This document shows, one piece after another, positions 46,001 to 56,000 of a DNA stretch of 64,000 nucleotides. Numbering within the stretch: position 1 is the stretch's first letter; each line of letters starts with the position of its first letter. A program made the translations under genes and the position numbers. Below the pieces are notes generated by a model. That model saw only the letters and a program-made list of their open reading frames with translations, had not been told where the DNA came from and did not search any database. The DNA is taken from assembly GCA_023101725.1 (NCBI GenBank), contig JALJCO010010469.1, positions 1 through 64,000 of the forward strand. The letters run 5' to 3'. This DNA comes from Atherinomorus stipes. Lineage: Eukaryota > Chordata > Actinopteri > Atheriniformes > Atherinidae.

Positions 46001-49000
46001 TTCAGAATCATTATTCATCAGCAGTGAAGGCAATGTGTTTAGTTCTCACGACAACCCAGCAAACACCACCATGTAACACGGTGTTAAATATTCCGGACAA
46101 ACCAAACAGATCATCTGCAGCTGCTGCAGCTTAATGAGAACTGAAGCTGCATGAATGTCTCGTCTTATTTCCTTTTTGCCAACGTCACGTTTTAACTTGG
46201 ATTTTAGCAGCTGGACAGGATCACAGTCATCTGTGCCAAACGGAGCACCTGGTGCGTAATAGAGACCATGTCGGAGCTGCAGACGCTTTCATCTGTTCAG
46301 CAGCTCCTGATCCAAACTGGACACTTCTGACACTCTGCACAGATGCCTGTTGTATCATTCAAATTTGTGTATTTATCCTACTTATTTTAAATCATATTTT
46401 AATCTCCTTCCTCCACTGATGTCTCCCTTTGTGGGTCGTATTTCCTTTTGTGCTGTCGTCTCTCACAATTCGCTGCAAACCTCCAAACACGCAAACCCTC
46501 ATCAATATCGGGGCGTTTCTAACACGTTTGCTTCCGCTGTCTTTTGCGCCTTCGTTCTTTATAAATCACCCACAAACTGTGGTTCAGCCCCTTGCGCAAA
46601 ATTCCAGATTGCGTGGGCAAATTACTGCACGCAAATTTGGATCTTTATAAATCCGGCTCCACGTCTCCTTTTCCCAGCCTTGAAACACGAGACTCCTGAT
46701 AAACCACATGGAGAACTTCTCCGTAGCATCATATATACCTCACATGTTCATTTCTCTCATGATTAAACTGTTCTCGTAGGGGTGAGATCCGTATGTGTGC
46801 TTACGACGGTTTCGTGCTCAAAACATTTCAGAAATCGATAATAAGACTGCGCAGAGCTGTCGGACCCCTGCAGCGAGAATCCAGAGAAAAGCCATGAGAC
46901 CGTGCCCTTAATGACACGGTGAACCTGCACTTTGACTCGTATATTGTTCGTTATAGACGTACTTCCATCTGTCAAACAAACTGGGCATGCTCACTAGCTC
47001 TCAGGGGGCGAGGGACACCTCCCACGAAGATGGTCTTGCGAGGATCGAGAGGCTGAGATCCGTCCATCACAAAATCGCTGTCACTCAGGTTCCAAGGTCG
47101 GATTTGCACCTGGCGTGGAGAGTCGAGATGAAATGAGTTTATCTGGGACTGGTGGGAACCGGTTTACTGGGAGCGGGGGAACTCACTGGTTTGTCTTTGA
47201 TGGTGGGGCTGGAGACGCACAGGTAGAGCTTGCCGTCTTCCTCCATGCAGGCCTCGATCAGGGCCTGCACTGAGCTCTCCTCCTGGAACAGCAGGAACGC
47301 GTATCCTGGAGCAAACACACACCTCCAGGGCTTTAAAACGCGCTTCGGTAGGAAACTACACTTCAGGTCACAGCGCGCTGCCCTCAACAAACTCAGAGGA
47401 CATCTTTTTATTTGCATCACAGCTTCCAGTCATCGCATCTGATTCACACAGAGCTGGTTTAGTTAGTCAGCTCACCTTTGGGTGGAAAGTAGGATTTGCT
47501 CTCTGCTTTGTGTGGCCAGTCCACCACGAGGTGACCGAAGCGGCGAAAGCTTGAGGTGATTTCATCTGAGGAGACATGAATAAATGATGAGTCAGGAGAA
47601 AAGAGAGACGGATGATGGAAGTGAAAGCACCGCAGGGCCTGAAAGACAAAGCAATCGCCAATTTCTTCATTTCCACCATCCTCACCTTCGTCTATGTCCG
47701 GAGGCAAACCTCCCACGAACACCTTACGAGAGAAGCGCTCGATGCGCTCCCCGTTTTGGTGGGGGTAACAGTTCGGGGAGCCCAGGACTCCAGGGACACC
47801 CTGGTTACCATGGCCGTCGTCAAGGAGATTGTCATCGATAGGGAAGAGAGAGGAGCGGCCTGGCAAGGTTACAGAAGGAAGACACGGGTGAGGATGCAGC
47901 GAACCAGCTCCTGCATGGAAAACGTGAGGAAACTACACGAAAATATCCAACTACAGAGGTTCACGTCTGTCAGTTAGATGACAAATTTCCATCCAGTTCA
48001 CCCGAAAATTCAATTTATGATCAAAAGAAACTGAAAAAAACGGACAACATAGAATTATTGCAGAATTAATATTTATTTTATTATATTTCTATCTGGTTTT
48101 ATCATTCTAATATTATTATTATTTTTATTGTGAATTAATTTCAACCAGCTGTTTCATGTCTTTTAATTCATTTCTGTTTTTTTCTTTTTAACTTGATTTT
48201 ATCTCTATGCAGCATTTTGGTCCTTTGCGGTAGTTTAATCCTTTAAGCTGAAATGCATCAATCAAAAAGGAGTTTATCTCAAAAACTAAAATAGATAAAT
48301 GGTTGCAATAACCTGTAAAGTGTAATGAAGTATTTTTTAATTCCAGATTTTTAGAAATGCTTTGGATCACTACTTTGTTTTTGATTTATCAAGATGTGAT
48401 AAAACCATTCAGATTTTGGGGAATTTTCATATTTACAGCATACTTTCAAGGGATTATAGAAATAACAACAGCTAATAACATTAACCCAATATTTTGATAA
48501 AGTTAATGTGATGCTGTTAATAAGGTTTATTAAAACTGTAAACAAAGTCTATCAATTTTATTTATAAACTGTTAAAGTTTGAAACCTGATCAACAGCATC
48601 ACATTAACTGAAGTTTTATTTAACTGAATTACAGAAATTTCATTTTCTGGTTAAAGTTACATAAACATAATTGATTTGGATGGAAATTTGTCATCTAGCT
48701 GAAATACGTAATATTTTTCCAGTGTAAACATGGAGGACATTCGTTTAAATTTATGTTTAGTAAAAACACAGAAGCTGAATGTTATGGCTTTGTAAAAAAA
48801 AACAACAAACAAACAAACAAAAAAAACTTTCTCCTCAAATCATGTAGGGGAAAAATAAAGATGTTATTGATGTTTTTCATCAATTACCACAATCTTAACA
48901 TTGTGAAAAGGCTGTTTGCAGAGTTAATTGTGTCGCCTGAAGAAAAGCTTGAATGCTGTTTGTTTCACGGCAGGATGCATCATCATGGTGAAAAACCATG

Positions 49001-50024
49001 GCTGAGTCATCACCAAACCGCTTCTTTCATCAACCTGCATGTTTCTCCTTTTACAGCCTTCCCCTTTTGTGTGATTGTGAGTTGCAGCATGTTTTCTGCA
49101 AAGCCGGCAGGTGCAACAGCTCGCTGGCGTCTGCAAGCTGCAGACTCGTTCCCATCGTCAATCTTTATGCCCTTTTCTGTCTCAGCTTTTGCTCCCTTGA
49201 TGATCGTTGCAGCTGTGAGGCATCATTTTTTGTAATGACTCATTTTGAAAGTTTTCTTAACCTTCACGGCCAAAAATATCCACACATCTGCTACAAAATC
49301 ATCAAACATCAATATTTTGCTGCTATTTTTCATAAATCACTGAAACCACTTCCAACCTGCACTAAACTACCAAACATTTAACAAATGTTAAAGATAGCTG
49401 CAACTTTTTCATCAAAATAATTCATTTTTCAGAAATAAAACATCCACAGAACATGTAGAGGGATGCATAATAAAACTATTAATTTTACTAGAATGTTTTT
49501 TTTATATACAATAGCATATAAATCAGGGGTCTGCAACCTTTCCAACCCAAAGAGCCATTTTTGCCTCAACCCACCGAAATAAAACTTGACAAGAGCCGCA
49601 AATGTTACATGACTTTAAGAAAAGAAAACCCATAATTATAAATACACTACTCACAGAAAGTTAGGGATATTCAACTTTCGGTTATAATTTAAGGAAAATG
49701 TAAAATGTTTACACCTTATTGATATTATATCATGAATGTTGGACATTTAACTGGAACTATGATGTGGTAATTCCTCCATCTCAATTATTGTTAGGTTTAT
49801 TATGACGAAGAACATTATTGAAAAATAATTTAGAATTTGAAAATGATTTAATTACAATGCACATAATTTCCAAGCTAATGTTAAGAAAAAAGATCTAAAC
49901 GAATATTACTGGTATGTTCAGTGCCTTTATAGCATTTTTTTGCCAATGTTATTGAGCCATTGTGGCTCTGGAGCAGCAGGTTGCAGATCACTAATATAAA
50001 TATTGTTTCATCAATTTTAGTGGG

Positions 50025-50077
<53 letters not shown>

Positions 50078-53000
50078 TAGATATAGTTTAACCATTTAAA
50101 TGCCAGTTTGAATATTGACATTATTGAATATTTGAATTATTGACAAAATCAGAATTATAATCCATATAATAAGTAGTAGGGGAATGAGTGTTTGGTCATA
50201 CTTTTGGCCACGGCAGTCACCAGAGGGAACTAAATGAACTTGTGCTAATATTTGTTTTCAGAAATGAAAATTGCAAAGTGATTCCACAATTTTTTGTTGT
50301 AATGATTACGTTTGTTTTTCACGCTTCATGATTTGAAAAAGAAAAAGTTGCAAACTGTTGTTGTAACTTAAAAACAAAAAGTCCAGAAAAAAATGCAACA
50401 TAAGTCAAATTCAATGAAAGTGCAGCTTCAGCTGAATCTTTTTAAGCACTGATGCCTCCCTCCCCTTTTTTTAAAATCCATACAGAGGATGCAGTGCCCC
50501 CATCTACTGTATGTGTTAGCTTTAGCATGCCATTAGCTTGGTAGCTGGAGCCTGGATCAGCTCGACTACACAACTGCACAGGCTGTTAGCACATGTAAAG
50601 CTAGCAGCCATGCACAGTAGGGATGGGCGATATTTTATCGTGTGCAATATATCGTCAAAGAAATTCCCCACAATAACAATTTGAATTTATCGTTTTTATC
50701 GTGAGATGACAATTTATCAGTTTGTGTTTGCAGTTGCACTACTTTGGTTTTTTTAATAAGCCGAGTTAGTTTTGCTGTTTGCATGGTTTGAATAAATGTG
50801 GAGTTTGGTCTCATATTTCAGACTTGTTTGATTGGTGTCACTACAGTTTTGCAATACAGGTGCACTACTTGAACTTAATTGATATAGTTTAGTGGCTTCT
50901 AGTGTTTTTTAGGGCTTTCAAGACAGAATTTAGTGACAGATTTATAATACAAAATATTTTGCTGATAGTTTTTATCGTCACTTATCGTTACCGTGATAAA
51001 TAAGAGAAATTATCGTGATACATTTTTTAGTCCATATCGCCCATCCCTAATGCACAGCGCAGTGATCTTGTTTGGAACTCTGACTGGACGTCAGCCACAG
51101 CTCCGGTTTTTAATATACAGTCGGAGCGAACACCAGTTGTGTTGGTCCATTAACCTGTTCATAGTGTGAACAAACAAGTCTAAGATCATGGTTTGACCTT
51201 CGTTTTCCAGGCTAACCTTGCTGGCATGCCTTGATTCTTACAGCAGTGCATGGACATGGTTGCAGCAGGAATACATGCCCCCTTAAACCTTATACAGACA
51301 ATAATATTCTACAATAGAGTGTATGCTTGGGGATTCTGGAGGGAGGAGGCACAGCCATAATATCTAAGATTAAAACGAGCAAACCTGAAACCGTTGCCAT
51401 CGTGCATGTCTGGAAACTGAGACAGGGCATTTTCACCGAATCTTTTATAACCAATCATAATTTATGGAATAAGTTTTCAGCTTTCTGTTATTACAGAAGA
51501 CAAAAGAGGTTCCCATGTTCTTCAGATTTGAAGTGGAAAAACAATGAGGTCTTACTCCAGACTGACGGCTTCGGTTTGGTTTCGTTTACTGTAAATAATA
51601 AAACAGCCACAAAAACTCGAACACACTGGAGAAAGCTGAATTACCTCGACGTCTCCCATAGCTCCTGGCTGCATGCAGAAAAGCACAAGAAGGCAGATTT
51701 CAGCTGTGCAAACATTTATCAGAGGGTACTTGTAGAAAGAGAACCCCCCCCCCCCCCCCCCCCCCCCCCCGAACACACACACACATACACACACAATCAC
51801 CACCACTCGCAGACTTTTTATGTGCAATTATACATGAGATAGTAGATAAAACTTGTCTGAGTTTGTGTTTTGCTGAGGATGAAAAAGAAGAAAAGCCTTA
51901 TAAATGGAACTGGCTGACAGTAACGGATGATTCTGGAAAAGCCTCCTGATCTGTTTCACTACGGACAGACGAGCTTTTTCAGGACCAGCTATGCAGGGGC
52001 GCCTGCAGAGATGTTTCATAGGGGTGGCCAAGGGTTATGAAAGGATAACTTTAGTTTCAACCTGGACCTGATTTCTAGGAATTTATAGGTGCATTTACTC
52101 ACCGGTGACATTCTGCATCACTCTGACTCCTTTAGACGCTATTTACATTAGTCGTAAATCTGCATGTCAACCTACAGATGTGGGCATGAAAAAGTTCCCC
52201 TTTCTGCCGACTGCCAGCCACTTACCAGCCGCTTACCAGCCACATGTCTGCTAATTCAATCGCACAGAGAAACGCCTGTGTGTCCAGGAGAAATGGTTTC
52301 AGAGCATAAATGAACGCCCGGAACAAGGACGTTTCCACACGGCAAGTTTGGACACCGTGTGAGATGACGTATTTGCGGGACAAGTCGTTCAGCCATTGAT
52401 AGTGCAGTAATGGTGCACTATTACTGCACCACTTCTGGCAGAAAAAGGAGGAACTTTTTCATTCCCGCATCTGTGATGGCAGTGACAGAGGCAGAATAAA
52501 TGCGCCTCTCTAAGGGGAGTAGTACCGAATTTTTCACCAGATGTCGCCAGATTGTAATCATGTCAATAGCTCTACTAGAAATATATTTTGGGAGAAAAAT
52601 GTTGACGTGTTCGATACTTTTCCCCCCGCTGTATACGGCTATAGACGTCAATGGCAGTGAATGAGTTAATCAGTGTATTTTTTATTTATTTATTTTTTTT
52701 GTTATACTGGTATGATCCCCGAGGGGAAATTAGGGCTCTGCATGTCACCATCTCTGTACTGTGAGTATCAGAGAGCAGTGGGCTGCTACTTGAAGCGCCC
52801 GGGGAGCAGATGGTGGGGGGTTAAGGACCTTGCTCAGGGGTCCACAGTGGTACACCCAGGAGTCGTGTCGGGGAATCGAACCCGGGTCCTCCGCGCCTAA
52901 GCCCACGACGCCACCACTGGGCTATCCACTCCCCCATGTGAGGATAGGGGATATCCACTATATCCATACGGTGAACCCAACTTTACCGAATATTGCAAAA

Positions 53001-56000
53001 ATTGTTGAAAGAAACATCTTTTATAACGCCTTTAGGGATGTAACGATATGAAAATTTCATATCACAGTTATTGTGACCAAAATGATCACAGTTATCATTT
53101 TTATCGCAGTATTATTAAAATACAGCACCAGCATCTTTAAAAATGTCCAAAATGGGTCTAAATGTCTACGGTTTCCTTTTTAAAGGGGGGGAATCTCCAC
53201 AGTACTGCCGCCTTGGGCGGCTTTGTTGCTTTCCACCATGTTTTCATCAATTCAACGATGCAAACTGGAACTGCTGCTACTTTTCCAGGCAATAAGAAAC
53301 ATAACAGTGAGTTTTTCAAAATGCTGCAATCAGTCACGGTTTTAACAGTAATCGATATTTGAAACGGTATTACTAATCGTTGGTAATTTTATCACGGTTA
53401 ATCCTTTTACCGTGATGTGTGTGTGTGTGTCACAAGCGAATGAAGACCTCACCCACACTGAGCACCAGAGCTGAAGACGCCTCAGTTGTAATGTGAACAA
53501 ACTAAATGGGGGCAGTGTGGTGTCGGCCAATGAGGGCCGGGTTAAGTAGGTGCTGATGGGAAAGGGGCATTAGAAACTGGTTGGGGCGGTTCTGGCTGGA
53601 TGAATTTGCATAAGAAAGTCTGAGTTAATAAGGCCTGACAGACTACGGCTAAAATGGAAGGTCTAGTGTGATGTTTTCTATTCATTTCATTTCTAATAGC
53701 TTAGAAATATTTGGACATTCAAATATAAGCAAAGCTGTGCCATGTTAAATGGATATAAAAATTTATATGAATGAAAAAATATCATTTTTGCTGGGGTGGC
53801 CAACTTTTTGTTCAGGGGGGCCATGACCACCCCTGGCCACCCCTTGGAGGAGCCATGCAACTACGTAACAACACAAATCCTGGGCATCCTCTGTCAGGGA
53901 GCGCCAGCAGCACGTGTGGCCTCAGACGTGAGCCTCATAACGGGGCAAAAATCAAGATCTGACAGCAGCGGCTCCGGAGGAAACGCCGCTGAGCAAACAT
54001 GCCGTCTGATCTGGGTTTGAGTCCTGAAACAAGATAATACGCGTCCACGTGTCAGGCAACACTGACACCTGGACCAGGACAGCATAATTACAGAGGGCTA
54101 AACTTGTGTTTAAGTTAAAGGAATAGTACACCCACAGAATGATCCATGTTCATCTTCTCCTCCTCCTCATGCTGAGTAAGACTCTGGAGCACTTCTTTAA
54201 TATCTCAAATGCAGCCGGAGATCTGACAGGTTTTCGTTTTCCCGACTTTTATATAATGGAGTTCAGCGGCGACTGAACCAGAAAGGTCCATAAAAGTCCA
54301 CAAAAAACTTGTCAATATTCCTCCATACTGCTCATCCAATGAAATCCAAGTGTCCTGAGTGGGTAGCGTCCATGATTTACTGGAAACCATCATTTAGTAG
54401 ATTTTTAGAGCCTAAACAGAACAACATGTAGCTGCAGCAAAGCGCACACCTGCGAGTTCTCAGCACTACTGAAGCCGCGGCGTTCAGAGCCTACTCTGCT
54501 GATGCTGCAAGCATAGAAGAAGAAATTCATGGTTTATATTGTGCTAAGAGCGGACAGAGCTGCGGACAAACACAAGAGAGGCTGGATATTGATTTGAAAG
54601 AAAGAAAAAGAGAACGTGCGATCTCGTCTGCTGCAGCTTCTGTGGTGTCGTGAACTCACAGGGGTGCACTTTGCTGCAGCTACATGTTCTCCTGTTTAGG
54701 CTCTAAAAACATACTAAATGATGTTGTTTCCAGTAAATTCTGGACGCTACCCACTCAGGACACTTGGATTACATTGGACGAGCAGTATGGAGGAATAGCG
54801 ACATGTTTTTGTGGACTTTTATGGACCTTTTTGGTTCAGTCGCTGGCGAACTCATTATATGAAAGTTGGGGGAAACAGAAACCTGTCTGATCTCCGGCTG
54901 CTAGGGATGTAACGATATCCACATCTCACGATACGATATCATCTTGATATGAACCCCATGATACGATATTTATCTCGATATTGTGGGGAGGCTCACGATA
55001 ACAATAATGATGGTATAAAATGCTTTGACGAGTCATTGTTACAATAGTTATTGTCAAATTCAAGCTTGTGACATTTTGACCTGCCTGAAAAACTTTTGCT
55101 GAAGCTGAAATTCAAGTAAAAATCCAACATATTTATTGAGAAGACAGCTCAGGTACTAGACTAAATAAACTCAACCAGCATTAAAACAGCCTATTTACAA
55201 AGTAAAAAAAGACCCAGGCACAAAGAAACTGCCTCGTCTTTAGTATTCAGTAATTTTAAAATAAATAAGTCTGCCTGTCTGTCAGTGGTCAGTCAGATGT
55301 CTGAGCTTCTACAGGCTCCTTGCGGACATGATTGCAGCACCGTGATGTCGACAATCAGCTGATCAGATGCTCTTCTGCATCCGCTGCTGCAGGTTAAACG
55401 GAGAGTTTTAATGAACAGCTGATCGAGGTGGTGAAAAAGTACGAAAATGTGTACAGCACGCGAGGCGTTTTAATACACGGACATCACCGCATGCGCAGCC
55501 CCCCCGGACCAAGTTCATCATTAAATATAAACTCATCAAGTCAACACAGCGATCTCCACGGCGTCACGGCTGAAGCTTCTCACGGAGGAATAACCGGACC
55601 AAAACTAACTTTGTGGTCCCTGCGGCCTCCAGAACAGGAACAAAGTTCTCGCTTCTCGTGGAGAATAACAGCTGTTTCCATCCTCTGTATATCCATGCTG
55701 TATTTGTTTTTCCTGTGCGTGGGGGCTACGTGTGCCCCCATTGGCTCAAAAGAGCGCACTGGCAGCAAAGGATCATGGTCAATGTAGTTTAGTATATTAC
55801 GCTACGCATAGAGCGGACTGAAAACTATTAGTTTTGTCTCAAGAGATATGCTGTTTAATACGGTGACAAGACCACGATGATATCGCGGCAGTTTACCTCC
55901 GGCGATATCGCGATATATCGCCGATATCGCGATATCGTTACATCCCTACCGGCTGCATTTGAGATATTTAAAAAGTGCTCCAGCGTCTTGCTCAGTATGA

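Larger units (their letters stand above)
52018..53846. mobile_element. hAT-like element with aggggtggcca ends (copy 2), with nested repeats
   Basis: Left TAGGGGTGGCCAAGGG; right GGCCACCCCTTGG. Shares interior blocks with 23118-24113. Carries a TTAA-type miniature element piece (52505-52668), a tRNA-like SINE piece (52690-52940) and a hAT-like GGGATGTAACGATATG piece (53034-53415). Confidence 0.6.

Noticed and set aside
48753..49235. 160-residue plus-strand ORF
   Set aside because: No recognised similarity, A-rich start, antisense in a cpeb2 intron, no splice context.
54902..55948. Transposase within the hAT-like element (119-residue ORF at 55428-55787)
   Set aside because: No hAT dimerisation or catalytic motifs could be recognised.
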